In this document: positions 25,273 through 33,573 of the stretch, in pieces
Position numbering within the stretch: the stretch's first letter is position 1
How the letters are laid out: every line of letters starts with the position of its first letter
Source: JAFAMS01 sp963715815
GTDB taxonomy: Bacteria; Vulcanimicrobiota; Vulcanimicrobiia; Vulcanimicrobiales; Vulcanimicrobiaceae
DNA: 64,000 nt
Assembly: GCA_963715815.1 (NCBI GenBank)
Contig: OY970278.1
Span: 1,240,001-1,304,000, forward strand
Direction: 5' to 3'
Notes under the pieces: model-generated
The model's input: the letters and a program-made list of their open reading frames with translations, nothing else
What the model was told of the DNA's origin: nothing
Database searches by the model: none
Translations under genes and position numbers: made by a program

Positions 25273-25608
25273 TTAACGCGTCTTTTTCGGTTGCTTTAGC
25301 GGAAAGACCGATGCTCGCGGTTCGGTGTCGCCGTACGTTGCGGCGTAGTAGCCGTCACGTAAGTGCGCGAGCTTGACGTCGGTGCGCAGCACCGTGCCGT
25401 CACCGCGATAGAGGGTCACGCTTTTGAACAGCATCACATAGGCCGCCAGCCGCACGGTCTTCCAATCCGAAACTTTCCACGTATTCGGCGCCATGACCGG
25501 ATAGTTGTAATCCGGGATCGTGACTTTCGAATTGTTGAGACGTTCGAACGTTACTTTGAAACCTTCGCGCTCGAAGATCTGAGCTTGCAGAGAGCTGATT
25601 GTGGCCAT
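25273..25608 (-). CDS. hypothetical protein, 111 aa
   Basis: A small cytoplasmic-looking protein with no signal peptide or membrane segment. The N-terminus IFEREGFKVTFERLNNSK and the middle YRGDGTVLRTDVKLAHLRDGYY have balanced, natural amino-acid use, and the gene sits between two terminators, which supports it being real. The ATG at 25608 lies right after a hairpin whose 3' arm GGCGAGG also looks like its ribosome binding site. No family was recognised. Confidence 0.6.
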   Translation of the reverse strand: MATISSLQAQIFEREGFKVTFERLNNSKVTIPDYNYPVMAPNTWKVSDWKTVRLAAYVMLFKSVTLYRGDGTVLRTDVKLAHLRDGYYAATYGDTEPRASVFPLKQPKKTR

Positions 25609-25609
25609 G

Positions 25610-25637
25610 AAAAAGCCTCGCCTATATTTGGCGAGGC
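25610..25637 (-). terminator. hairpin followed by T-run, upstream of the 25273-25608 gene
   Basis: On the minus strand GCCTCGCC, a 7-nt AT-rich loop, GGCGAGGC and TTTTT form an 8-bp stem with T-run ending one base before the next ATG. It can terminate the small secreted-protein gene upstream, and its 3' arm overlaps the putative ribosome binding site of the downstream gene, so it may also act as an attenuator. Confidence 0.75.
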
Positions 25638-25667
25638 TCCTTCTTGCGGCCGGTCGGACTAGGTCTC

Positions 25668-25970
25668 TTAGTGTCCTGCGTTCATGGAGTTGTTGTAGTT
25701 ATGCGCCTGGCGCCATTGGTGGTCCCACTGTGAGTAGTTGTGGTTGTTCCAATCTTGACGATGCACGCGATAGTATTGCGGATCGCGCTGCTGGTACCAG
25801 ACCTGTGCCTGATTGACGGTCATGTAGTGCCGGTGATGTCCGGCATCCCAATAATAAGGACGGTTATTCGTATCCCAATAGAGTTGGACCGAGACTTGTG
25901 CTAGAGCCGGGCCCGCACCCATGGCGAGGAATGCGACCAGAGCTACGAGCCGTGCAGCTGTCTTATTCAT
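25668..25970 (-). CDS. small secreted aromatic-rich protein, NRPYY family member 1
   Basis: A 100-residue protein with a signal peptide (cleavage after GPALA). The mature part is rich in Trp, Tyr, His, Asn and Gln and starts DTNNRPYYWDAGHHRHYMTVNQAQVW. That core matches two other proteins in this window (28470-28817 and 39227-39547) at NRPYY, a Tyr-rich turn and an (M/V)T-x-(N/S)-(Q/E)-A helix. ATG 25970 is chosen because the signal peptide starts there. The function is unknown; the composition suggests an envelope or matrix role. A terminator follows directly. Confidence 0.72.
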   Translation of the reverse strand: MNKTAARLVALVAFLAMGAGPALAQVSVQLYWDTNNRPYYWDAGHHRHYMTVNQAQVWYQQRDPQYYRVHRQDWNNHNYSQWDHQWRQAHNYNNSMNAGH

Positions 25971-26043
25971 GCCGAAATCGTACCCGCACTCAGGTTTCAC
26001 AAACAGAAGCAAGGCTCGCTTGCCTTGCTGCAAAGGATGGTAC

Positions 26044-26454
26044 TCATCGCACGATGATCGTGCGGGCAGCGCCCTTTGGAATTACGTAGGTGACGGCGAG
26101 ATGCGCGATCGACGTGCCATTGTTTGCGGCGGCGTGCACGTACGCGGTCTCTTCCGTGATGCTCTGACCGGAAGTGAGGATGCGGGTTCCTTTGTCGTCA
26201 GTGATGGTCAACTCGCCGGAGATCACCATGACGATGACGGGGCCGCCGTGACGGTGCTCTCGCATATAGCCGCCCGGCATCAGATCTAAGAGCTGATTCA
26301 CGACGTCGTAGTCGCCGGCCGTAAGAGTGACCGGCATGTCCCCCATTGCAACGCTGACGGGTGCCTTTAGCTGCATCTGAGCGTATGCGCGTAAGCCTGC
26401 GACTGCAGCCACGGCGCACACGCAGACGAGAAGAGCGATTGCGATAGTCCTCAT
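26044..26454 (-). CDS. secreted cupin-domain protein
   Basis: A 136-residue protein. The N-terminus is a signal peptide or anchor (AIALLVCVCAVAAVAGL), and the rest is a single cupin barrel: LLDLMPGGYMREHRHGGPVIVMVISGELTITDDKGTR is represented by motif 1 with EHRHGG (two metal-type histidines), followed by SGQSITEETAYVHAAAN as motif 2 with a His. ATG 26454 gives the clean signal peptide. Substrate unknown. It is followed by the small secreted-protein gene on the same strand. Confidence 0.78.
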   Translation of the reverse strand: MRTIAIALLVCVCAVAAVAGLRAYAQMQLKAPVSVAMGDMPVTLTAGDYDVVNQLLDLMPGGYMREHRHGGPVIVMVISGELTITDDKGTRILTSGQSITEETAYVHAAANNGTSIAHLAVTYVIPKGAARTIIVR

Positions 26455-26516
26455 GCCCAATTCTACCTTTCCCATCCAACGGAACCGCTGAGGGCTCCGC
26501 CGAACGAGGCTCGGTT

Positions 26517-27023
26517 ATGAAGCGATTGTTTATGCTTTGCCTAGCCTCTGCCGTTCTCTTTAGCTCCGCGGGTGCGTCTTCAGCAAAAGAAACGTCCTTG
26601 CGGGCTCAACTCATCGGAACGTGGCGGTACGTTTCGATCACGGACACGCACAAGGATGGAACCCGCGTCCAATCTTTCGGTCCGCATCCCAGCGGCATTG
26701 CGATCTTCCAGCCAAACGGTTTGTACGCCATCGTCGTATCGCGACCCGATCTCCCGAAATTTGCATCGAGCAGTCGTCTGCACGGGACGCCCGCGGAAAA
26801 TACCGTAGCGGAACGCGGTTCGCTCGGCCATTTTGGCACCTATACGGTCAATGAAGCCGACCGGACGTTCACGACGCATATACTCGGTGCGACGTTCCCG
26901 AACATGATCGGCATCGATCGGAAATTCAGCGTGGCCTCGATCACGAAGGATGCCCTCACGTGGATTCCTTTCGAAGCGACGGGCGGCGGACGTGGCCGCG
27001 GTGTGCTCAGGCGTGTGAAATAA
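26517..27023 (+). CDS. secreted lipocalin-like protein
   Basis: A 168-residue protein with a signal peptide (cleavage after GASSA). The region LRAQLIGTWRYVSITDTHKDG opens a lipocalin-like beta-barrel: the G-x-W motif after the first helix, then IAIFQPNGLYAIVVSR and GTYTVNEADRTFTTHI. This resembles the lipocalin_5/DUF family of secreted proteins of unknown ligand. It lies 4 bp before the MmgE/PrpD gene and is divergent from the cupin gene by about 60 bp, so it may form a two-gene operon with the former. Confidence 0.75.
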   Translation: MKRLFMLCLASAVLFSSAGASSAKETSLRAQLIGTWRYVSITDTHKDGTRVQSFGPHPSGIAIFQPNGLYAIVVSRPDLPKFASSSRLHGTPAENTVAERGSLGHFGTYTVNEADRTFTTHILGATFPNMIGIDRKFSVASITKDALTWIPFEATGGGRGRGVLRRVK

Positions 27024-27027
27024 ACCG

Positions 27028-28473
27028 TTGAATCGAGGGACCGTTCTGGGTTGGCTGGCGTCTACCGCGGCCGTCTTCCCGTCGTGGCTTCCGAAGGGAG
27101 CGTCGGCGTCGGTCGGGCCGGAGATGACGACGCTCAGCGCTTACATGGGTGCGGCCGGCGCGACTCCGCTTCCACCCAACGTCGCGGAGCAAGCGAAACA
27201 TCACGTCCTAGACACGCTCGCGTCGATGATATCAGGAGCGCAACTGAGTCCAGGTCAAGCAGCGCAACGCTTCATTCGAGCGCATGGCGGTAAAGGTTCT
27301 TGCACGATCGCGGGAACGCGCCTTACGGCGGCGCCGGTCGATGCCGCTCTTGCCAATGGCGAGCTTGCGCAAGCCGACGAAACCGACGACTCGCACAACA
27401 AATCGCATTCGCATCCCGGCTCTTCGGTAGTTCCCGCAGCGCTCGCGGCCGGCGAAGAATTCGGCGTCGACGGCGCACGTTTTCTGCGCGCGGTGACGCT
27501 CGGCTATGATGTTGGCGCACGCGTGACCATCGCACTCTTCGGTACGCTTGGAACTTTCAATCCCAAAAGCAGTCTTAGCACGCATGCGATCGCCGGCACA
27601 TTCGGCTCAGCCGCTGCTGCGGCGTGCGTTGCCGGTCTAGACGCACACCACATGACATGGGTGCTCGATTATGCGGCTCAACAGTCCTCAGGGATTCATG
27701 CATGGCAGCGCGACAGCGAGCACATCGAGAAATCTTTCGTTTTCGCCGGAATGCCGGCACGAAACGGCGTCACGGCTGCGCTAGCCGTGCAATCAGGCTG
27801 GACGGGTGTCGACGATATCTTCACGGGCGAGGACAATTTCTTTCAAGCTTACGGTCCTGTGGCACAACCTCAGCTGCTCACCGATCGTCTGGGCGAGCGC
27901 TATGAAATCGTAGAGACCGACATCAAGAAATGGACGGTCGGATCACCGATTCAAGGAGCGCTCGATGCGCTTGTCGCGATCCGCAGCCGCCGGCCCTTTG
28001 ACGCAAGTGATGTTCGGGCCGTGACCGTGCGTCTCGCTCCTGAGATTGCGAGGACCGTAGACAACCGCAATATCCCCGACATCTGCCTTCAGTATATGGT
28101 CGCGGTGATGCTGCTCGATAAGACGGCTACATTTCGCGCGGCGCACGACATGGCACGCATGAAGGATCCTCGCGTGCTCGAGCAACGTGCCAAGATAACG
28201 CTTGTGCACGATGATGAGCTTCAAAAGCTCATGCCGGTTCGAGTCGCCATCGTCGAGGTTGATTTTACCGACGGCAGCAGTGCCTCTGAGCGCGTCACCG
28301 CCGTGCGCGGGACGCCGCGGAACCCAATGTCACGCAGTGAGGTGATCGCGAAAGCTCACGATCTAATGGATGACGTTATCGGGCGCGAGAAATCGGAGCG
28401 GTTGATCGAGACGGTATACGCAGTCGAGTCCGTAAAGGATATCCGTAGCTTTCAACCGCTCCTTCAGTCCTAA
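27028..28473 (+). CDS. MmgE/PrpD family protein
   Basis: A 481-residue protein of the 2-methylcitrate dehydratase/aconitate decarboxylase superfamily. Family segments are LDTLASMISGAQLSPGQAA, ADETDDSHNKSHSHPGSSV (the substrate-binding region near residue 115-135), GYDVGARVTIAL and AAQQSSGIHAWQRDSEHIEKSF. Members act on small tricarboxylic or related acids, but function is not conserved enough to name a substrate; no prpB/prpC genes are near. The annotated start is TTG 27028. The first 30 residues are hydrophobic (VLGWLASTAAVFPSWLP) and may be a signal or twin-arginine-like leader, and ATG 27124 is the alternative start without it. Confidence 0.85.
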   Translation: MNRGTVLGWLASTAAVFPSWLPKGASASVGPEMTTLSAYMGAAGATPLPPNVAEQAKHHVLDTLASMISGAQLSPGQAAQRFIRAHGGKGSCTIAGTRLTAAPVDAALANGELAQADETDDSHNKSHSHPGSSVVPAALAAGEEFGVDGARFLRAVTLGYDVGARVTIALFGTLGTFNPKSSLSTHAIAGTFGSAAAAACVAGLDAHHMTWVLDYAAQQSSGIHAWQRDSEHIEKSFVFAGMPARNGVTAALAVQSGWTGVDDIFTGEDNFFQAYGPVAQPQLLTDRLGERYEIVETDIKKWTVGSPIQGALDALVAIRSRRPFDASDVRAVTVRLAPEIARTVDNRNIPDICLQYMVAVMLLDKTATFRAAHDMARMKDPRVLEQRAKITLVHDDELQKLMPVRVAIVEVDFTDGSSASERVTAVRGTPRNPMSRSEVIAKAHDLMDDVIGREKSERLIETVYAVESVKDIRSFQPLLQS

Positions 28474-28817
28474 CGAGGAGCGTGCGCCATTTGCTGCTGC
28501 TCGCGAATCGGGTAGCCGGCGTTGCGTTGGACCGGGTACTCGTTTTCCGGAACCCAGGCTTGGCGTGCAACGAGCTTATGGTGACTCCGGTAGTACGTGG
28601 CTTCGTTTTGCGTTACGTAGTATCGGCGGTGGTTATTGACATAGTAGGGGCGGTTGTTTGAATCCATCAAGATCGCTCCGACGATGGCTGCGGCGCCGGC
28701 GGCGATAAGCACCGTCGACGTCGTGTCGGCTTGAACGGGTCGGGGAATAAAGACGATCGTTGCTGCGACGAGTGCGACGCCGGCAACGAGATTTCTGAAG
28801 ATATTTTGATTGTGCAT
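28470..28817 (-). CDS. small secreted aromatic-rich protein, NRPYY family member 2
   Basis: A 115-residue protein: signal peptide (LVAGVALVAATIVFIPRPVQA), an Ala-rich segment LIAAGAAAIVGAILMD that may be a glycine-zipper-like membrane helix, then SNNRPYYVNNHRRYYVTQNEATYYRSHHKL and AWVPENEYPV. It is nearly the same as the protein at 39227-39547 over this core (shared IVGA(I/L)L, NRPYYVN, RRYYVTQ, E(Y)PV). Its end overlaps the convergent MmgE/PrpD gene by 4 bp. Function unknown; see also 25668-25970. Confidence 0.78.
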   Translation of the reverse strand: MHNQNIFRNLVAGVALVAATIVFIPRPVQADTTSTVLIAAGAAAIVGAILMDSNNRPYYVNNHRRYYVTQNEATYYRSHHKLVARQAWVPENEYPVQRNAGYPIREQQQMAHAPR

Positions 28818-28837
28818 TTCGGTGTTTCCCTTTGGCC

Positions 28838-29107
28838 TTAAGAGGCCTGTGTTGCGAGCTGTCCCGCGCGGACGAGCATATCGCTATTGATCGCCTCACG
28901 TTTCCGGCCGATCGCGGCGAGGAACGTCTCGTATTTGAGTCCCTCGAGCGCCACGATATGATTGCTCTTGACGATGTCGATCACTTCGGGCGACGTCTCT
29001 ACGACGATGTAGTCATCGCACGCGTACATGAGCGTGCCCGATAGTTTATTTACCGAGCTCAAAACGGAGATTTTCGAGCCGACGTAAGACTTCAAAAGGT
29101 GATGCAC
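28838..29107 (-). CDS. hypothetical small protein, Sm-like beta-barrel pattern
   Basis: An 89-residue cytoplasmic protein. LLKSYVGSKISVLSSVNKLSGTLMYACDDYIVVET followed by IDIVKSNHIVALEGL has the five-strand spacing of Sm/LSm-like barrels (strand, G-L/TG, strand, D-Y/H-I, strand), but no signature of Hfq. The prediction is therefore a fold guess. It lies 20 bp upstream of the NRPYY gene on the same strand and 2 bp after the upstream secreted-protein gene, making a likely three-gene operon. Function unknown. Confidence 0.6.
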   Translation of the reverse strand: MHHLLKSYVGSKISVLSSVNKLSGTLMYACDDYIVVETSPEVIDIVKSNHIVALEGLKYETFLAAIGRKREAINSDMLVRAGQLATQAS

Positions 29108-29109
29108 TA

Positions 29110-29463
29110 CTACTCCGTGCGCTTCACAGCGTTATGCTGCGTGAGAAGCAGAATGCGGTCAGCGTGACGGGCACCGAGCATTTTTTGATCGTAATACACT
29201 TTTACGTACTGTCCGGCTTTGATCGCGCTCATTTGATACGTTGTTTTGCCGTCGGCCGAGAAGATTTGATCGAACTTCGGTAGGATCAAGAAGCTCATCG
29301 TTTGATGAGTCCGATCGTCCGTGACTTTGATGTTGTTCGCGGACACATGGTTCACGGTCCCTGAGAAGTTAGCGGAACCGACTTTTGCTGCAGGGGCCGC
29401 GGTCGGCATGAGCGCGACAGTAACCAGCGCCATCGCGAGAAGCAGCGACGAGAATCTTTTCAT
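29110..29463 (-). CDS. secreted hypothetical protein, 117 aa
   Basis: A protein with signal peptide (LLLAMALVTVALMPTAAPA) and a small beta domain: GSANFSGTVNHVSANNIKVTDDRT, then QTMSFLILPKFDQIFSADG and YVKVYYDQKMLGARHADRILLL. The pattern resembles DUF5666-like OB-fold proteins (metal- or polymer-binding guess only). ATG 29463 gives the signal peptide. It is first of an apparent operon with the Sm-like and NRPYY proteins. Confidence 0.65.
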   Translation of the reverse strand: MKRFSSLLLAMALVTVALMPTAAPAAKVGSANFSGTVNHVSANNIKVTDDRTHQTMSFLILPKFDQIFSADGKTTYQMSAIKAGQYVKVYYDQKMLGARHADRILLLTQHNAVKRTE

Positions 29464-29955
29464 ATGAACTGCCTTCAGGCTGAGTGTAAATCCCACTCAG
29501 CCGAGTAGTGCAGCCGGCGAGTTCGCCTCGTCTCGTGTGTGCTGCACGGGTGCTCGCTGAAGCATAGCGAGCGATGTCGTTGCGAAAGGACCCCATTTAG
29601 AAGGCCTTGCTCGCAATGAGACGTTCTGACCTAGACCATACCCATTAAATGTTACTTTGAAACGAGCCGGAGCGGGGGCGTGACGGTGTGCGAGATGTAC
29701 GCCTTTGAGATGAAAGCGATCAAAACGCCGTTTTCGTTGCTAAATTCGTGCAGACGGTAGGGATCGCTCAGGCCGCGCTTGTCAAATCGCGCGAGTTGTG
29801 AAACCAGCGCTGCTCTATCTACAAATTCCAGATCGAGCGACGTAGTTAACGTCGTCCGAACGGCGAGAATCCAGGAGGCAGGCATTGTGCGGCTTTCCGA
29901 TCTTTTAGATCTGGCTCGCCCGTGGTCGTGCCCAGATAACCACGGCGTCAACCAC
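29464..29955. other. 492-bp sparsely coding interval
   Basis: Between the secreted-protein gene and the PP2C phosphatase only one small frame (29652-29885, minus) might be a gene; the remainder, 29464-29651 and 29886-29955, shows no recognisable signal, repeat or RNA gene. The promoter of the minus-strand operon starting at 29463 should lie in the first part. Confidence 0.5.
29652..29885 (-). CDS. possible small protein, 77 aa
   Basis: A minus-strand frame downstream of the phosphatase gene on the same strand, reading from the ATG at 29885 (MPASWILAVRTTLTT). The segments LEFVDRAALVSQLARF and PYRLHEFSNENGVLIAFIS have balanced composition that looks coding, unlike the Arg-rich antisense frames elsewhere. 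A frame extension to 30047 is compositionally poor. A link to the phosphatase (for example an anti-sigma or switch partner) cannot be shown. Confidence 0.3.
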   Translation of the reverse strand: MPASWILAVRTTLTTSLDLEFVDRAALVSQLARFDKRGLSDPYRLHEFSNENGVLIAFISKAYISHTVTPPLRLVSK

Positions 29956-30726
29956 TTAGAGGAACCGCGCGACCATAATAGCTGTGTCGTCCTCGTAGTC
30001 TGCGCGCGAGAAGGACTCGGCCGCTCCAAGCAGTGACGCGAGCACATCCTGCACGGCGAGCTCTCGATTCTCGTCGATCAGGCCCAGAAAGCGTTGCATT
30101 CCGAAAAACTCGCCATTAGGTGCCCGACACTCGATGAGTCCGTCGGTCGCGGCAACAAGGAGCGTCTGCCTCTTCACTTTCAGGCTCGACCCGCGGAAGA
30201 GATCTGCGGGATCGTCGAATACGGCGAGCATCGGTGCGGTCATGTTGAGACTGTACGCCGGCATTCCAGGGTCGCTCACGGCGACGGGTTCATGGCCGGC
30301 TGACGCATATCGGAGCGTACCGGTTTTCGGGTCAAACGACGCTACAAAGGCAGTTACGAACGATTCCTCGCCGTCGTTGAGGTTTTTCTCGTTGTAGAGC
30401 CGATTGAGCGACCGAAGAATTGTTTCTGGTGGAAAACCCTCACTTGCGTAAGCGCGCATCGAGTACTTTATCAGGGCTGCATCGACCGCTGCTTTGACGC
30501 CTTTTCCGGAAATATCGGCAATTGACAATATCGTACTTTTGTCGAGAAGACGATAGGCATCGATGATGTCGCCGCCGACGTGTTCGCGGTTTCCGGCTTG
30601 GCGGTACGCAAGCGCGATCTCTACGCCAGGCAGACGATGAAGTTGAGGGGGAAATAGATGCTCTACCAGCGTCATTGCCGCTAGACTTTCGTCCGCCTCA
30701 ATGGCTGGACTGATACTGTGTCTCAA
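29956..30726 (-). CDS. SpoIIE/RsbU-type PP2C serine/threonine phosphatase
   Basis: A 256-residue soluble phosphatase domain. GGDIIDAYRL and LSIADISGKGVKAA carry the metal-binding Asp residues, FVTAFVASFDPKTGTLRYASAGHEP is the core strand pair (AGHEP being typical of RsbU), and LVAATDGLIECR and YEDDTAIMV complete the metal site. Such enzymes dephosphorylate anti-sigma-factor antagonists. There is no sensor domain attached. The start is TTG 30726, with an alternative at ATG 30675. It is divergent from the Crp-like gene at 30924 with a 197-bp gap that should hold both promoters. Confidence 0.85.
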   Translation of the reverse strand: MRHSISPAIEADESLAAMTLVEHLFPPQLHRLPGVEIALAYRQAGNREHVGGDIIDAYRLLDKSTILSIADISGKGVKAAVDAALIKYSMRAYASEGFPPETILRSLNRLYNEKNLNDGEESFVTAFVASFDPKTGTLRYASAGHEPVAVSDPGMPAYSLNMTAPMLAVFDDPADLFRGSSLKVKRQTLLVAATDGLIECRAPNGEFFGMQRFLGLIDENRELAVQDVLASLLGAAESFSRADYEDDTAIMVARFL

Positions 30727-30923
30727 TTTGAACTAAGCACCGCGATAAGGCAAATGTGGCAGATCAGCCGGCGGAGGTCTGTTCCCAATTGCTCACCTAG
30801 CGGTCGAGATGACCGTCCGCATCAATTCATCCAAGTTCCACACCCTAGACGGTCCCTTCTTTCACACCCTGAATACGCGTTAAAGGGGCGACGCAACTCC
30901 CAAGAGCATCTAGGCGTGAAATT

Positions 30924-31556
30924 ATGATCGACACAAAGACGATCGTCGCCCTTGTCGGTAGCCGTCGAAAGGTTCATCTCTTCGAGAGGAAGCGCACCGT
31001 CTTTTCGCAAGGGGATGCAGCGGAGGCTGTTTTCTACATACAAGAGGGTAGAGTCCAGATCAGCATTTTGTCATCTCGAGGAAAAGAAGCTATTATCGCG
31101 GTTCTTGATGCAGGCAATTTCTTCGGTGAAGAATGCCTTGCGGGGCAACCGATTCGAATGGCTCGAGCAACGACGGCGACGAGCAGCACGCTCCTCGAAA
31201 TCAAGAAGAAGACGATGGTATCTCTCGTTCGTACAAGACCGGAATTTTCAGAGAGGTTCATGGCGCACTTACTCTCGCGCAATATCCGCATACAGGAAGA
31301 TCTCGTCGATCAGCTTTTTAACTCAAGCGAAAAGCGCCTGGCTCGGATATTACTGCTCCTGGCCAACTTTGGAAAAGATGGGCGGCCGGAAGCAGTGATT
31401 CCGTCAATCAGTCAAGAGGCGCTGGCTGACATGATCGGGACGACGCGCTCGCGAGTCAGCGCCTTCATGAACAAGTTTCGCAAGCTTGGTTTCATCGAAT
31501 ACAACGGTGAGCTTAACGTACACTCGTCGTTACTGAATGTAATTTTGCACGACTAG
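30924..31556 (+). CDS. Crp/Fnr-family transcription regulator, copy 1
   Basis: A 210-residue regulator. The N-terminal cyclic-nucleotide-binding-like barrel runs through VFYIQEGRVQISILSSRGKEAIIAVLDAGNFFGEECLAGQP, of which FFGEECL is the phosphate-cassette position; the Arg expected for cAMP binding is not obvious, so a ligand is unknown. The C-terminal helix-turn-helix is SQEALADMIGTTRSRVSAFMNKF. No Fnr-type cysteines are present. It is highly similar over its whole length to the regulator at 38564-39199, and the two lie on either side of the polysaccharide cluster. A divergent phosphatase precedes it. Confidence 0.9.
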   Translation: MIDTKTIVALVGSRRKVHLFERKRTVFSQGDAAEAVFYIQEGRVQISILSSRGKEAIIAVLDAGNFFGEECLAGQPIRMARATTATSSTLLEIKKKTMVSLVRTRPEFSERFMAHLLSRNIRIQEDLVDQLFNSSEKRLARILLLLANFGKDGRPEAVIPSISQEALADMIGTTRSRVSAFMNKFRKLGFIEYNGELNVHSSLLNVILHD

Positions 31557-31622
31557 CGACCTAGCAGGCGGACGCCGCACCTTTAGCTGACCTGGGCCGA
31601 GAGTACAGAAGGTTGCCAAGCG

Positions 31623-32756
31623 ATGCGATTCCGGTTCGTTCGTGTGCGCTTGCTCGGCGCAGCTTGTATAGCGGCGATCCTCGCGGCATGCGGCGGCGGT
31701 AGTGTTACGCGATCGAGCCTCCCCTCCACGTTAGCGACGGCCGTCGCGACCGCCCTCCCCGTGACGCAAGTGCAGCTTGTTGCAACGAGTCTTGCTGGGC
31801 AGCAGCGCGCCGACGGCGGGATTCTCTACACGAGCACGCTGATCAATCCGTATTTTGCGAACATTGCAGCGACCGGAGCCGTCCATGGCGGCGTCGATCT
31901 AATCAACGTTCAGCAGTGGATGCAGTGGTACATCGCCCACATGACCGCCCCCAATCCTTGGTCACTGCCAGGTGCGATTACCGATTACAACGTTGCAGCG
32001 AATGGTGCGCTGACCTCGACGGGAAGCGCCGATTCGGTCGATTCGTATGCAGCAACGTTTATTACGCTCGCTGCGGCCGCGTGGCGCGAAGGTTCCCCAG
32101 AACTACGTTCGTACGTCGCGGGCATACACACCAACATCGAGCTCGTCGCGTCGGTAATCGACGCGGATAGCGATACGGACGGTCTTACGTGGGCGCTGCC
32201 GACCTACAAAGAGAAATTTCTCATGAATAACAGCGAGGTCTACCACGGGCTCGTCGACCTCGCATACTTGCGCTCGCAAGTGTACGGCGACGTAACCGGG
32301 TCAATAAAAGCCTCCGCGCATGCGCTGCAGGTGCAAGCCTCGATCGGAACCGAGCTGTGGAGCGCGAGCCTGAATGAGTTCGCCGTCGCACTCGACAATT
32401 TCGGCAACTTGACGTGGCCGCAAGCCGGCAATTGGCAGGATGGAGCCTCGCAGCTCTTCCCAATCTTGCACGGCGTCATCACTCCCACGTCGACGCCCGC
32501 ACAGAGCGCCTACTCCCGATTTACGGCTGCGTTCCCCGGCTGGCCGTTATTGCAGAAGCCGGATCAGTATCCGTGGGTCGACATTGCCTTCGTCGCTTTG
32601 CAGATGAACGACGTCAGCCGGGCAAGCACGTATTCAAGCTCAGTTCAGCAGCACTATTCGCCGGGATTCGCGTATCCGTGGTACTGCTCTGAGTCGGGAT
32701 GGTACATTCGTTTATTGGACGGTCTCATCGCTCCGCTAACCGTCGTCAACCTTTAG
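31623..32756 (+). CDS. lipoprotein with possible alpha/alpha-toroid fold
   Basis: A 377-residue protein with a lipobox (ILAACGGG), so it is probably a lipoprotein. The mature sequence ADGGILYTSTLINPYFANIAATG, QWMQWYIAHM, DSYAATFITLAAAAWRE and TYKEKFLMNNSEVYHGLVDLAYL has the repeated helical pairs, with Tyr/Trp and Asp, of alpha/alpha-toroid glycosidases such as GH8/GH15-type enzymes. No catalytic residue can be assigned securely. Position between the Crp-like gene and the convergent polysaccharide operon suggests trimming or binding of that polymer. The two Crp and polysaccharide genes are its only useful context; function is inference. Confidence 0.65.
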   Translation: MRFRFVRVRLLGAACIAAILAACGGGSVTRSSLPSTLATAVATALPVTQVQLVATSLAGQQRADGGILYTSTLINPYFANIAATGAVHGGVDLINVQQWMQWYIAHMTAPNPWSLPGAITDYNVAANGALTSTGSADSVDSYAATFITLAAAAWREGSPELRSYVAGIHTNIELVASVIDADSDTDGLTWALPTYKEKFLMNNSEVYHGLVDLAYLRSQVYGDVTGSIKASAHALQVQASIGTELWSASLNEFAVALDNFGNLTWPQAGNWQDGASQLFPILHGVITPTSTPAQSAYSRFTAAFPGWPLLQKPDQYPWVDIAFVALQMNDVSRASTYSSSVQQHYSPGFAYPWYCSESGWYIRLLDGLIAPLTVVNL

Positions 32757-32757
32757 G

Positions 32758-33573
32758 TCAGGGGCCGACCTCGCGAAAGACGCCGAGGCTGAGCGCGCGG
32801 CGGATGTAGATCATGTTGCCGCTCGCGCTGTTCGTCAAGCGCTCCACCGCGATTCCGACATCGTACCCTCCCTTACGGTTGATCCAATGTTTGAAATCGA
32901 GGCTGCCCAAGAGCGCTCGTTGCCCGACCTGATTTGGCAGCGCGACGACAACGAAACCGTTCGGTGGTTGATTCCCCGCAAGCAACGTTAGTGTCGTTAC
33001 CGAGACTCCCTCCGCGCCGTTGGCCACAGTTAGGAGTCCGGTCGATGTGCCCATGCGGCCGCTCGTGAACGACGGGAGCCAGCGCAGCGTCGCATTCATG
33101 TTGTTGTGATACCAGGTGGGTCCGAGATTGAGATAGTTCTGCACGACGCCGTTAGGATTCACGACCGTGCCGGCGCCGAAGCCCATGACGGTCGCGCCAA
33201 GCTGGCCGAATTTCACATCGCCTTCGAGATACGCGCTGCGCGTCGGAAGTAAGTTTCCGCTCGAGACCCCAACTGCGGCGTATGTGAAAAATTTCGGCGA
33301 CCAATCGTGATAGTCGTCGAGCACCGTTTCGAGACCATGCGTCGGGCCGCCGGAATCCCCGTCTGACTGTTGTACGATCGCTATCCCCGGTTTATCGTTG
33401 CCGATTTTCTCGCGATCGCTGAGCGTGATTGTGTTCCATGGTCCGTACACATTGCCGGGACTCGTAAAGCCCGAAGCGCTATCTATAAGCTCCCATTCGC
33501 CCGCACGGGCGCCGATCGGCGCTATCAGCATCGCGAACAATAGAACGGAAACGGCGAGATTACGAACGGTCAT
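32758..33573 (-). CDS. YaiO-like outer-membrane beta-barrel protein
   Basis: A 271-residue protein with signal peptide (cleavage after IGARA) and then repeated amphipathic strands: FGAGTVVNPNGVVQNYLNLGP, WYHNNMNATLRWLP, and terminal GYDVGIAVERLT...IYIRRALSLGVF. The YLNLGPTWYHNNMNATLR segment resembles the YaiO outer-membrane barrel family, found beside glycosyltransferases and thought to export polysaccharide. It overlaps the deacetylase-like gene by 4 bp and ends the operon. The family call is by pattern, and OM insertion rests on the strand pattern. Confidence 0.65.
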   Translation of the reverse strand: MTVRNLAVSVLLFAMLIAPIGARAGEWELIDSASGFTSPGNVYGPWNTITLSDREKIGNDKPGIAIVQQSDGDSGGPTHGLETVLDDYHDWSPKFFTYAAVGVSSGNLLPTRSAYLEGDVKFGQLGATVMGFGAGTVVNPNGVVQNYLNLGPTWYHNNMNATLRWLPSFTSGRMGTSTGLLTVANGAEGVSVTTLTLLAGNQPPNGFVVVALPNQVGQRALLGSLDFKHWINRKGGYDVGIAVERLTNSASGNMIYIRRALSLGVFREVGP

